A program made the position numbers and the translations under genes. A stretch of DNA of 64,000 nt from Hoeflea marina (GTDB lineage: Bacteria > Pseudomonadota > Alphaproteobacteria > Rhizobiales > Rhizobiaceae), in NCBI RefSeq assembly GCF_003182275.1, contig NZ_QGTR01000001.1:472130-536129 (forward strand), written 5' to 3'. The notes under the pieces were generated by a model, which was not told the DNA's origin, ran no database searches, and saw only the letters and a list, made by a program, of their open reading frames with translations. Positions within the stretch are counted from its first letter, which is position 1, and each line of letters begins with the position of its first letter. Of the stretch, positions 18,782 through 29,752 are shown piece by piece.

Positions 18782-20574
18782 GACGTCTGTTCCCTTCTTG
18801 TTTTGGATTCCTGGAGCAGCTGCTCGCGCAGCAGGTCCCGTTGACCGGCGTAGTCCCTGGTGATCTGGCCCGAACGCTGGCGCGTGGCCCATTCCGGGTC
18901 GGCCAGCAGCCGAGCATCCGGGATGCCCGCCAGAACTCTGCCGCGGATCAGGTCCGATGCCCGTTCCGCCAGCATGATGGTGGGTGCGTTGAGATCTCCG
19001 GCCGTGGCCTGCGGCATGATCGAGCTGTCGATCACCCGCAGGTTCTGAAGGCCGTTGACGCGGCACTCCGGGTCCACCACCGCATCCGCGTCGCTGCCCA
19101 TCCGGCAGGTGCCGCAGGGATGATAGGCGCTTTCGACCTTTTCGCGGATGAATTGGTCCAGTGCAGCATCGGACTGGCACTGACTGCCCGGCGCAAGTTC
19201 GCGGCCACGATAGGGCGACAGGGCCGGCTGTTCAAGGATCTCGCGGGCAAGGCGGATGGATGCGCGCATCTCCATCCAGTCGTCGGGGTGGCTCATGTAG
19301 TTGAAGCGCACCCTGGGGGTGCTGGCGGGGTCGGCGTTGCCGAGCCTGACCCAGCCACGGCTCTTGGAGCGCTTGGTGCCGACATGAACCTGGTAGCCGT
19401 GGCCGTCGGCCAGGGCGCTGCCGTCGTAGGATATCGCCAGCGGCAGGAAGTGGAACTGGATGTCCGGATACACGATGCCGGCGCGGCTGCGGATGTGTCC
19501 GCCGGATTCGAAGTGGTTGCTGGCGCCGAGCCCGGACTTCGTCAGCATCCAGCGCGCCCCGAGCATCAGTTTCGACACCGCGTTCATCGACGAATAGAGC
19601 GTGACCGGAAGCTTCGATTCCTGCTGCACATAGACTTCCAGGTGGTCCATCAGGTTCTCGCCGACCTGCTGCCGGTCGGCTGTAACGGGAATGCCGTGGC
19701 TGGCAAGCTCCGCGGCCGGTCCGATGCCGGAGCGCTTGAGGATGACGGGCGACATGATCGACCCGGCGCAGATCAGGGCCTCCCTGGCCACATGCGCGAC
19801 GTAGGACCTGCCGTGACTGCTGAACGCGACCGCCGTCGCCTTGCGGCCGTCAAGGATGACGCGCTCGGTCAGCGCGTGGGTGATGAGCGTGACGTTTCCG
19901 CGCTTGAGGGCAGGGCGGAGATAGGCGACGGCGGCGCTGCATCGCCGCCCGTTGCCGACGGTCATCTCCATCGGGCCGAAGCCCTCGTGCTGCAGGTCAT
20001 TCATGTTGGCGCTGAGCGCATAGCCGGCCTGGCCCGCCGCGTCGACGAATGCCTGGTAGAGCGGGTTCTGCATCCTGCCCCTGGTGACGCGCAGCGGACC
20101 GTTGCCGCCGCGCATGTCCGAGGCAGCATCCACGCCTTCCATGCGCTTGTAGTAGGGCAGGACATTGGCCCAGTGCCAGCCCTCCGCGCCGAGCGCGCTC
20201 CAGAGCTCGAAATCCATCGGATTGCCGCGAACGTAGCACATGCCGTTGATCGAGGAGGAGCCGCCAAGTCCCTTGCCGCGCGGCAGGTTCATCACACGGC
20301 CGTCAAGACCGGGTTCGGGCTCGGTCCTCAGGCCCCAGTTGAAGCGCCTGGTGTTCATCGGGATCGAAAGGGCGGACGGCATCGCGACGAAGACAGAGCG
20401 GTCGCTGCCCCCCGCTTCGAGCACCAGAACCCGCACGGCAGGATCTTCCGAAAGACGGTTGGCGAGCACGCATCCGGCGGAGCCGGCGCCGACGATGACA
20501 TAGTCGAACTCCCCCACCGACTCGCGCGTGCCCGCGGTCGAACCGGCTCCTGAGACTGGCTTTCCCATGCTCAT
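18778..20574 (-). CDS. GMC-family FAD oxidoreductase, choline-dehydrogenase-like
   Basis: About 598 residues with the FAD-binding 'DYVIVGAGSAGCVLANRLSEDPAVRVLVLEAG' near the N-terminus and the GMC signature 'PRGKGLGGSSSINGMCYVRG'. The C-terminal active-site region is 'ESAYHPCGTCRMGSDADAVVDPE' with the catalytic His. The start is uncertain: ATG at 20574 or 20568 gives a short leader before the FAD motif, while one at 20598 would overlap the cupin gene. Members oxidise alcohols such as choline. In this operon it probably oxidises the alcohol of the imported compound. Confidence 0.9.
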   Translation of the reverse strand: MSMGKPVSGAGSTAGTRESVGEFDYVIVGAGSAGCVLANRLSEDPAVRVLVLEAGGSDRSVFVAMPSALSIPMNTRRFNWGLRTEPEPGLDGRVMNLPRGKGLGGSSSINGMCYVRGNPMDFELWSALGAEGWHWANVLPYYKRMEGVDAASDMRGGNGPLRVTRGRMQNPLYQAFVDAAGQAGYALSANMNDLQHEGFGPMEMTVGNGRRCSAAVAYLRPALKRGNVTLITHALTERVILDGRKATAVAFSSHGRSYVAHVAREALICAGSIMSPVILKRSGIGPAAELASHGIPVTADRQQVGENLMDHLEVYVQQESKLPVTLYSSMNAVSKLMLGARWMLTKSGLGASNHFESGGHIRSRAGIVYPDIQFHFLPLAISYDGSALADGHGYQVHVGTKRSKSRGWVRLGNADPASTPRVRFNYMSHPDDWMEMRASIRLAREILEQPALSPYRGRELAPGSQCQSDAALDQFIREKVESAYHPCGTCRMGSDADAVVDPECRVNGLQNLRVIDSSIMPQATAGDLNAPTIMLAERASDLIRGRVLAGIPDARLLADPEWATRQRSGQITRDYAGQRDLLREQLLQESKTRREQTS

Positions 20575-20581
20575 CACCGCG

Positions 20582-20941
20582 TCATTCGATGATGACATAG
20601 TATTTTTGCATCGCTTCCGTCTGTCTCCAGAAGCCTCTGAATCCCTTCGGGATCAGGAATGCGTCGCCCTGGCGATAGGTCTGGCTGAACGAGTCGCTCT
20701 CGATGGTGACGGAGCCCGACAGCACGCACATGAACTCGTCGCAGGGATAACTCTCGTAGAATTCGGTATAGGCTTCCGATCGCCAGATGCCGGCCCGGAC
20801 GCCGGCCTCGGGCCGGGTGAAATAGGCATGATCGAGACCGACAGGATTGCCCTCGATCAGCTCCGCGGTCGGCTGCGCCACATTGTCGGTACCGGCCCAG
20901 CCCTGGGGTCCTGCGGCATTGAAACTGATCGGTGTGGTCAT
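20582..20941 (-). CDS. Cupin-domain protein
   Basis: 119 residues with one small beta-barrel cupin domain. 'GIWRSEAYTEFYESYPCDEFMCVLSGSVTIES' and 'YRQGDAFLIPKGFRGFWRQTE' correspond to the two cupin motifs. The metal-binding His/Glu set appears incomplete, so a binding role rather than catalysis is possible. It is the first gene of the leftward betaine-type transport operon. The start at 20941 (MTTPISFNA) follows a GGAGAG site. Confidence 0.75.
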   Translation of the reverse strand: MTTPISFNAAGPQGWAGTDNVAQPTAELIEGNPVGLDHAYFTRPEAGVRAGIWRSEAYTEFYESYPCDEFMCVLSGSVTIESDSFSQTYRQGDAFLIPKGFRGFWRQTEAMQKYYVIIE

Positions 20942-21029
20942 GCGCGGCGTCTCTCCTGGAAGTGATTGCGTCAACCCGCACAGGCTAGGTCGGGAGAGCC
21001 CGATTGCGAAGCGAACAATATTCCCCTAC

Positions 21030-21046
21030 GGTAACCTGAGGTTACC
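21030..21046. promoter_or_regulatory. Palindrome GGTAACC-TGA-GGTTACC, candidate LysR operator
   Basis: A perfect 7+7 inverted repeat lies in the divergent gap between the cupin operon and the LysR gene, 18 bases before the LysR start. It contains a T-N11-A core as expected for LysR-type binding. The assignment is by position and symmetry. Confidence 0.6.
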
Positions 21047-21063
21047 CCTCGGAAGGACAGCCC

Positions 21064-22020
21064 GTGCAGATCTATTCGTTTTCCGCGCTTCGCGCGTTCG
21101 AGACTGCCGCGCGGCATGGCACCTTCGTTGACGCCGCCCGCGAACTCAATGTTACCCGGCCGGCGATCAGCAAGCAGATCCGGCTGCTCGAGGCGGCCAT
21201 GGATTGCCGGCTGTTCGACCGCTCATCGGCGGGTTGCCAGCTCACCCGGGACGGCCAGGAGCTGTACAGCGGGTTGCGTCAGGCCTTCGACCTGATTGCC
21301 GTCACCACCCAGCGCATCGCGGAACGCGGCCGGCACGACAACAAGGTGAGGGTGCTGGTCGAGCGCGACTTTGCCTCCTCCTGGCTGGCCGAGCGCATCG
21401 GCCAGTTCCTCATTGCCAATCCGGGCATCTCCATCGAGATCACTGCCGAGAAGAACGGCCGGCTGAACATGAGCGAGAATTTCAGTTTTCGCATCTTCTA
21501 CGGCGAGAACGGCTGCTTCGAGGGCGACGAACTCGTCGCCGAGACACTGTGCAACTGGATCGACATTCCCGTCTGCACCGCCGCCTACGGGCTGCGCCAT
21601 GTGGCCCCCGACGGATCGCTGAAGGCGGCGCATTTCCTGATCGACGGCAATTACGATCCCTGGAAGCACTGGTTCGACGTCGCGGGCATCGAAGCCCCCG
21701 GACCGGCGGCAAGCCACACGACATTCAATGAGACGACGCTGTGTCTTTCCGCCGCCATTGCCGGAACCGGCATCACCATCGGCGACAGTTTTCTGTGCCT
21801 GAGCGCGATCCAGTCCGGGCAGCTGATCGCGCCGGTCAAGGTCGGGATGCGCAGCTACCAGAATTACGCGATGTACCGTCCGCGGGGCGTCAGGCTGAGC
21901 CCGGCCGAGGAGCGCTTCCGGCAATGGCTGCTCCGCACCGTTGCCCAGTACAATCTGGATGTGGAGGAGAAGTTCGTCTCCCTCGGCATCCGGGTGATGG
22001 AGCCGAGGCAGCTGGCGTGA
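21064..22020 (+). CDS. LysR-family transcriptional regulator (GcvA-like)
   Basis: 318 residues. The N-terminal helix-turn-helix reads 'FSALRAFETAARHGTFVDAARELNVTRPAISKQIRLLE', and a periplasmic-binding-fold effector domain follows from about residue 92. Gene order is divergent from the betaine-type transporter operon starting at 20941. A perfect palindrome lies in the shared promoter, so it most likely controls that operon and itself. Confidence 0.93.
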   Translation: MQIYSFSALRAFETAARHGTFVDAARELNVTRPAISKQIRLLEAAMDCRLFDRSSAGCQLTRDGQELYSGLRQAFDLIAVTTQRIAERGRHDNKVRVLVERDFASSWLAERIGQFLIANPGISIEITAEKNGRLNMSENFSFRIFYGENGCFEGDELVAETLCNWIDIPVCTAAYGLRHVAPDGSLKAAHFLIDGNYDPWKHWFDVAGIEAPGPAASHTTFNETTLCLSAAIAGTGITIGDSFLCLSAIQSGQLIAPVKVGMRSYQNYAMYRPRGVRLSPAEERFRQWLLRTVAQYNLDVEEKFVSLGIRVMEPRQLA

Positions 22021-22042
22021 GCCGCGGATCCGGCAGGGCGTC

Positions 22043-22930
22043 TCAGGAGCCGGTCCCGCCCCCGACGAGGTCGAGCAGCCCTCGGGTGAGCAGACCGTCC
22101 GGGGCGGCGAACTCCTCCATGATGGTATAGTGGTTGAGATCGGGCAGCGTGGTCATCGAGACGTCGAGCCCCGCGGCGCGGGCGGCTGCGGCATAGATCC
22201 GCGACTGACGCTGCAGTTCCGGCAGTTCGGCGCCGCCGACGAACAGCCGCATCGGTAAGTCGCGCCTGGTGAGGTTCTGGATCGGCGCCAGCGACCGCAC
22301 CTCGAAGGGCCGCAGCTGCAGGTCGCGGTTGAGATAGGTGAGCACGATCGGTTCGAGATCGAAGATGCCGCTGATCGGCATGACGCCGCGCACGCACGGC
22401 CGCTCGGCTGAGAGCGCGGCCAGATGCCCGCCCGCCGACCAGCCGCCGACATGCACCCTGGCCGGATCGAAGCCCAGGTCGCCGGCGAGCGCGACGATCG
22501 CATCGATCGCGCGGAAGACCTCGGCGACGATGTCGGACAGACTGGCCTCGGGGGCCAGCGTGTAGCCGATAGTGGCGACATTGATGCCAGCGGCACAGGG
22601 GCCGGTGGAGACGAAGCCGAAGACCTCCTTGCTGTTGCGCTGCCAGTAGCCGCCATGGATGAAGATGAACAGCGGCGCCCCGGCTGCCTCCGTGGCGAAA
22701 TAGTCGAGGCAGTTGTTGGGCCTGTCGCCGTAGCGGATGTCGCGGCGCGTCGACGGCAGCGCCCGGCAGACGGCGCTGCGCCGCGTCCAGTCCTCGAGCC
22801 GCTCGGCACTGTCGGCGACGGCCTGCGAATTGTTGTAGGCCGCGTCCCTGCCGGCCTGGTCGAGCCGGCCGAATTCGGGCGCCGCGCCGTCGGGTTGTTC
22901 GTGCTGCACCTGGCGTGTCCTCCGCGTCAA
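22043..22930 (-). CDS. Alpha/beta hydrolase, arylformamidase/esterase-like
   Basis: 295 residues. The oxyanion-hole motif 'LFIFIHGGYWQRNSKE' and the nucleophile elbow 'VGGWSAGGHLAALS' (Ser) are typical of kynurenine-formamidase-like and BD-FAE esterases. A C-terminal 'DLNHYTIMEE' provides a candidate catalytic His. It lies 152 bases after the molybdenum hydroxylase genes on the same strand, and may be the last gene of that unit. It would hydrolyse an ester or amide product of that pathway; the substrate is unknown. Confidence 0.82.
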   Translation of the reverse strand: MTRRTRQVQHEQPDGAAPEFGRLDQAGRDAAYNNSQAVADSAERLEDWTRRSAVCRALPSTRRDIRYGDRPNNCLDYFATEAAGAPLFIFIHGGYWQRNSKEVFGFVSTGPCAAGINVATIGYTLAPEASLSDIVAEVFRAIDAIVALAGDLGFDPARVHVGGWSAGGHLAALSAERPCVRGVMPISGIFDLEPIVLTYLNRDLQLRPFEVRSLAPIQNLTRRDLPMRLFVGGAELPELQRQSRIYAAAARAAGLDVSMTTLPDLNHYTIMEEFAAPDGLLTRGLLDLVGGGTGS

Positions 22931-23082
22931 TGGGGTGGGCGATCGGGCGACGGCGGCGTCCGACCGCTCGAAGAGAAGGCGAACCGAGCGCAGGCCCGCC
23001 TGGCCGGCCGTCGCCGGGGCGAGGGCAATGGCTGCGCGACAGTCGCTGGGTCGGGGTGCGCCGGGGCGTCCGGCAGCGCCGG

Positions 23083-23886
23083 TTAGCCCGGGCTGAGCGC
23101 CATCGCCACCGCGCGCCGCGCCATGACCATGACCAGCTGCGCCCGGTACTCGCTGTCGGCGTGGATGTCGGCCATCAGTCCGGAGGCGTCGATCGAGATC
23201 CGCTCCAGGGCCGACGGCTCGAAGCTCTCGCTGAGCGCCGTCTCGATGTCGCCGGCGCGAAACACCGCCGACGCCGCTCCCGTCACCGCCACCCGGACGG
23301 CGTCGCCGGTTTTGGCGACGAAGACGCCCGCCAGCGCATAGCGCGACGCCGGGTTGGCGAACTTGCAGTAGGCGGCGGCATCGGGGAGGGGAAACCGCAC
23401 CGAGGTGACGATCTCGCCCGGCTCGAGCGCCGTTTCGAACATGTCGATGAAGAAGTCATCGGCGCGAATGCTGCGCCGGTCGGTGACGATGTCGGCGCCG
23501 AGCGCCAGCACCGCCGCCGGATAGTCGGCCGCCGGATCGTTGTTGGCGATCGAGCCGCCGATGGTGCCGCGGTGGCGCACCTGCTGGTCGCCGATGCGGC
23601 CGGCGAGCCTTGCCAGCGCCGGCAGCTTCGCCAGCACCAGCTCGGAGGACGCCACGTCGGCATGCCGGGTCGAGGCGCCGATGACCAGCGTCCCGCCATC
23701 CATGGAAACGCCGGACAGGCCCGCGATCCCGGAAAGGTCAACGATATGATCGGGTCCGGCCAGCCGCTGCTTCATCGTCGGCACCAGCGTCATGCCGCCG
23801 GCGAGCGGCACGGCGTTGGCATGCGCCGCCAGCAGGGCGACCGCGGCGCTGACGCTGTCGGGCTTGTGATAGGCGAAAGGTTTCAT
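23083..23886 (-). CDS. Molybdenum hydroxylase FAD-binding (medium) subunit, CoxM-like
   Basis: 267 residues. The FAD-binding signature 'NAVPLAGGMTLVPTMKQRLAGPDHIVDLS' is near the N-terminus, with 'IGDQQVRHRGTIGGSIANNDPAADYPAAVLAL' in the middle, both diagnostic of CoxM/xanthine-dehydrogenase medium subunits. The start at 23886 (MKPFAYHKP) is the family start. It passes electrons from the iron-sulphur subunit to its acceptor. Subunit order S-L-M on the minus strand indicates a complete enzyme. Confidence 0.93.
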   Translation of the reverse strand: MKPFAYHKPDSVSAAVALLAAHANAVPLAGGMTLVPTMKQRLAGPDHIVDLSGIAGLSGVSMDGGTLVIGASTRHADVASSELVLAKLPALARLAGRIGDQQVRHRGTIGGSIANNDPAADYPAAVLALGADIVTDRRSIRADDFFIDMFETALEPGEIVTSVRFPLPDAAAYCKFANPASRYALAGVFVAKTGDAVRVAVTGAASAVFRAGDIETALSESFEPSALERISIDASGLMADIHADSEYRAQLVMVMARRAVAMALSPG

Positions 23887-23896
23887 GTCGGCTCTC

Positions 23897-26284
<2,388 letters not shown>

Positions 26285-26295
26285 GGTGTTCTCCC

Positions 26296-26769
26296 TCAGG
26301 ATGCTTGCCGCATGGCGGCGGCGCCCGCGATGACCGACTTGACGATGTTCTGGTAGCCGGTGCAGCGGCAGATATTGCCTTCGAGCCACTCACGGATGTC
26401 GCTTTCGGCCGGGTCCGGGTTGTGGCTGACCAGGTCCAGCGCCGCCATCAGCATGCCGGGCGTGCAGAAGCCGCATTGCAGGCCGTGATTGTCTCGGAAG
26501 GCCTGCTGCATGGGATGCAGCGGGCCGGTGTCGCCCGACAGTCCCTCGACGGTGCGGATGTCGGCGCCTTCGACAGCGGGCGCGAGCAGGGTGCAGCTTT
26601 TCACTGATTTCCCGTTCACATGAACGACGCAGGCGCCGCACTGCGACGTGTCGCAGCCGACATGGGTTCCCGTCATCGACAGGGTTTCGCGGATCACTTC
26701 GCTCAGAAGCATGGACGGCTCCACCTCGACGGTGGTGGGGCGGTCATTGAGGACAAACGAGATTTTCAT
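26296..26769 (-). CDS. Molybdenum hydroxylase iron-sulphur (small) subunit, CoxS-like
   Basis: 157 residues. It carries the two [2Fe-2S] motif sets: plant-ferredoxin type '[22 protein letters not shown]', and the C-terminal '[16 protein letters not shown]' with '[17 protein letters not shown]'. The length is normal. It relays electrons between the molybdenum centre and FAD. It is the first cox-like gene and lies 15 bases after the ABC ATPase gene, so transporter and enzyme are likely cotranscribed. Confidence 0.95.
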   Translation of the reverse strand: MKISFVLNDRPTTVEVEPSMLLSEVIRETLSMTGTHVGCDTSQCGACVVHVNGKSVKSCTLLAPAVEGADIRTVEGLSGDTGPLHPMQQAFRDNHGLQCGFCTPGMLMAALDLVSHNPDPAESDIREWLEGNICRCTGYQNIVKSVIAGAAAMRQAS

Positions 26770-26784
26770 TCGAATACTCCGGTA

Positions 26785-27903
26785 TCAGGCGAGCAGGTGG
26801 GCATGGTCGATCTGCCAGACGGCGAGGACACGATCGCCGATGGACAGGGCGTCTTCGAAGAAGCGGCGTTCCGGCACATAGGCGACGAACTCGTCCTCGC
26901 CGCCGGCCTCCAGCATCACCTTGACGAAATTCCCCTGGTATTCGACGCCGATCACAGAGCCTTCGATGGCGGTCGAGCCTTCCGGCACGCCGGCCCCGCC
27001 GGGGCGCAGGAGATCGATGTCGTCGCGGCGGACGGCGATGTCGAGCATCTGCCCGCTTTCGAGCCTGCGGCTCTGGACGATGGGAATGTTGATGGCGCTG
27101 AACCGGGCGCCGGCGAGCGTTGCGCGGACGCCGTTGACCTGGCCGATGGTGCCCGACAGCACGTTCTGCCCGCCGATGAACTCGGCGACATAGCGGTCCC
27201 TGGGCCTGGCATAGACCTCGGGGGCGGGGGCGGCCTGGCGGATCTGGCCCTTGTCCATGACCACGACCATGTCGGCGAGCGCGATCGCCTCCATCTGGGT
27301 GTGGGTGACATGGATGAAGGTGATGCCGAGATCGCGCTGCATGCGGCTCAGTTCCGCCCGCATCTTGATGCGCAGATGCTCGTCGAGCGCCGACAACGGC
27401 TCGTCGAGCAGCAGCACGCGCGGCTCGGTGATGGCGGCGCGGGCCAGCGCCACGCGTTGCTGCTGGCCGCCGGACAGCTGCGCCGGCAGCCGGTTGGCGA
27501 ATTCGCCGAGCTGCACCTTCTCGATCATCGCGTCGACCTTGTCGTCGCGCGCGCCTTTGGCCATCCCGCGCACCCTGAGCGCAAAGGCGATGTTGTCGCG
27601 TACGCTCAGATGCGGAAACAGCGCATAGGACTGGAACATCATCGCCGTGCGCCGTTCCACCGGGTCGAGCCCGACCACGTCCTCGCCGCCGATCAGGATC
27701 TCGCCCACCGTCGGGTCCTCGTGGCCGGCGATCATGCGCAGGATCGTGCTCTTGCCGCAGCCCGACGGTCCGAGCAGGCAGCAATAGGCGCCATCGGGAA
27801 TCTTCAGGTTGATCCCGTCCACGGCGTAGGTGCTGCCATCGTAGCTCTTGGCCACTCCGGCGAGCTCGATGTCGCCTTTTCCTGTGCTCACCGGCTTCTC
27901 CAT
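26785..27903 (-). CDS. ABC transporter ATP-binding protein, polyamine-type (PotA-like)
   Basis: 372 residues. Motifs are Walker A 'LLGPSGCGKST', the Q-loop 'MMFQSYALFPHLSVRDNIAF', signature 'LSGGQQQRVALARA', Walker B 'RVLLLDEPLSALD' and switch 'THTQMEAIALAD'. A C-terminal TOBE domain spans about residues 285-360. The ATG at 27903 was chosen; an ATG at 27915 overlapping the permease stop is possible. It energises the two adjacent permeases. Confidence 0.93.
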   Translation of the reverse strand: MEKPVSTGKGDIELAGVAKSYDGSTYAVDGINLKIPDGAYCCLLGPSGCGKSTILRMIAGHEDPTVGEILIGGEDVVGLDPVERRTAMMFQSYALFPHLSVRDNIAFALRVRGMAKGARDDKVDAMIEKVQLGEFANRLPAQLSGGQQQRVALARAAITEPRVLLLDEPLSALDEHLRIKMRAELSRMQRDLGITFIHVTHTQMEAIALADMVVVMDKGQIRQAAPAPEVYARPRDRYVAEFIGGQNVLSGTIGQVNGVRATLAGARFSAINIPIVQSRRLESGQMLDIAVRRDDIDLLRPGGAGVPEGSTAIEGSVIGVEYQGNFVKVMLEAGGEDEFVAYVPERRFFEDALSIGDRVLAVWQIDHAHLLA

Positions 27904-27904
27904 T

Positions 27905-28792
27905 TCATTTGGCATTGTTGAGGCGCGCCGCGCTGCGCCGTTGCAGCATGACGATCGAGCCGAGGCTGACGCCGATGATGATGAAGGACACCACCGTCGA
28001 CACTGTGCCGAGCGCATAGAGCGAAGGCGACGTCACATTGAGCGTCATGCTCCAGATTTCGAGCGGCAGCGTGTTGAGCGGACCGGCGGTCTGCAGTGTG
28101 CGGGCGAATTCGTCGTAGGACAGGGTGAAGCCGAACAGGGCGACGGCGATCAGCCCCGGGGCGAGGATCGGCAGGATCACCAGAATGATGGTCTGGGCGC
28201 GCGAGGCGCCGAGGTCGCGGGCCGCTTCCTCCCAGTCATTGTTGAGCCGCGACATCACCGCGAACATCACCAGGATGCCGAAGGGCAGCGTCCATGAGAG
28301 CTGCGCGCCGAGCGCCGAGGTGTACCAGCTGGTCTCGATCCCGAGCATGTTGAAGCCGAGGCCGATGCCGATGCCGAGGACGAGGCCGGGCGCAACCAGG
28401 CTCGCGATCATCAGGTAGAAGACGATCGTGTCGCCCCGGAAGCGCCTGCGGAAGGCCATGCCGGCCATGAACGAGACGACGACGGTGATCACCGTGACCG
28501 AGACCGCCAGATACATCGATCGGCTGAAGGCGCCGCTGACATCGCCGGCGCGGGTCTGCATGATCAGCTCGTTGAACCAGTAGAGCGAGACGCCGCGCAT
28601 CGGGAACACCAGCCCGCCCTGCACATCCTGGAAGGACAGGATGTAGATCGAGATCATAGGGCCGTAGAGAGCGATCACATAGAGCGCGAAGAAGCTGGCG
28701 AGCACATAGAAGGTCCAGGGACGATCCGAACTCTTGCGGACCTTGCGTCTCATCATCGTCGTGCCTGTCCTGGCGGAGATCGGAGCGGTCAC
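27905..28792 (-). CDS. ABC transporter permease, polyamine-type (PotC-like)
   Basis: 295 residues with six TM segments. The EAA loop is 'DWEEAARDLGASRAQTIILVILPILAPGLIAVALFGFTLS'. Its start overlaps the stop of the PotB-like gene by four bases. It forms the channel with that partner. 'FTLSYDEFARTLQTAGPLNTLPLEIWSM' is a common PotC-type stretch. Confidence 0.93.
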   Translation of the reverse strand: MTAPISARTGTTMMRRKVRKSSDRPWTFYVLASFFALYVIALYGPMISIYILSFQDVQGGLVFPMRGVSLYWFNELIMQTRAGDVSGAFSRSMYLAVSVTVITVVVSFMAGMAFRRRFRGDTIVFYLMIASLVAPGLVLGIGIGLGFNMLGIETSWYTSALGAQLSWTLPFGILVMFAVMSRLNNDWEEAARDLGASRAQTIILVILPILAPGLIAVALFGFTLSYDEFARTLQTAGPLNTLPLEIWSMTLNVTSPSLYALGTVSTVVSFIIIGVSLGSIVMLQRRSAARLNNAK

Positions 28793-29652
28793 AGCGTGAT
28801 CTCCCTGCGGATGTCGACGACGCGGAGGATGACGGCGACCATCAGCATGACGATGATGGTCAGGATCACCGCGCTCGCCGCGGCGGTTGGGTATTGCAGC
28901 ACGCTGATGTCCTCGTAGAAGGCGCCGACCACGGAGGCCGTGCCGCCGCCCGACATCACTTTGACGACGAAGAAGTCACCCATGACGATGGAGACGACGA
29001 AGATGGCGCCGAGCGCGATCCCGCTCTTCGACATCGGAATGACGATCATCCGCATGATGTCCCAGCGGCCGGCGCCCGCATCGAGCGCTGCCTCGATCAC
29101 CCGCTTGTCGATGCGGGCCATGGAATTGAAGATCGGCACGATCATGAAGATGGTGAGCTGGTGCACATAGGCGACCACCACCGCGAAGCTTGAATAGAGC
29201 AGGAACTCGAGCGGCTGGTGAATGAGCCCGGCTCCGAGCAGCGCCTGGTTGACCAGGCCTTCCTTGCCGAGCAGCGGGATCCACGAGATCATGCGGATGA
29301 TGTTCGAGGTCCAGAACGGCACCGTGCAGACCAGGAACAGCCCCATGGCAATCAGCTTGCTGCGGACATGAAAGACCAGGAAATAGGCGACCCAGAAGCC
29401 GATGAAGGCCGAGAACACCAGCGTCAGCAGCGCGAACTTGATGGTCGCGAAATAGAGATTGTAGGTGAGCGCCGAAGTGGCGACATCGAGATATTTGCCG
29501 AGCGTGAAATCCATGAACATGCCGCCATAGCCGTCGGTCTGCATGACGCTGGCGACGGAGACGACGAGGATCGGCACGATGAAGAAGGGGACGAGCACCG
29601 CGAGAAGCGGTGTGACGTTCAGCCAGCCGGTCATGTTCCTGCTCAGTTTCAT
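28789..29652 (-). CDS. ABC transporter permease, polyamine-type (PotB-like)
   Basis: 287 residues with six predicted TM helices. The EAA loop reads 'IDKRVIEAALDAGAGRWDIMRMIVIPMSKSGIALG'. The ATG at 29652 (MKLSRNMTGW) is preferred over a GTG three codons earlier. It partners the PotC-like permease, with the binding protein gene 100 bases upstream. Confidence 0.92.
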   Translation of the reverse strand: MKLSRNMTGWLNVTPLLAVLVPFFIVPILVVSVASVMQTDGYGGMFMDFTLGKYLDVATSALTYNLYFATIKFALLTLVFSAFIGFWVAYFLVFHVRSKLIAMGLFLVCTVPFWTSNIIRMISWIPLLGKEGLVNQALLGAGLIHQPLEFLLYSSFAVVVAYVHQLTIFMIVPIFNSMARIDKRVIEAALDAGAGRWDIMRMIVIPMSKSGIALGAIFVVSIVMGDFFVVKVMSGGGTASVVGAFYEDISVLQYPTAAASAVILTIIVMLMVAVILRVVDIRREITL

Positions 29653-29677
29653 CACGGGCACTCCGGGGCTTGCGGGA

Positions 29678-29698
29678 CGCCGGACCGGCGGTCCGGCG
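29678..29698 (-). terminator. Stem-loop between binding-protein and permease genes
   Basis: A perfect 9-bp stem (CGCCGGACC / GGTCCGGCG, loop GGC) lies in the gap between the polyamine-type binding protein and the first permease. No T-run follows, so it looks like an mRNA-stabilising or partial-attenuation hairpin that would favour expression of the binding protein. Confidence 0.55.
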
Positions 29699-29752
29699 GG
29701 GTCTGCGCCCCGGGCCGATGTGCCCGGGACGCGGCGGTCGGGGTCTGCGCGG

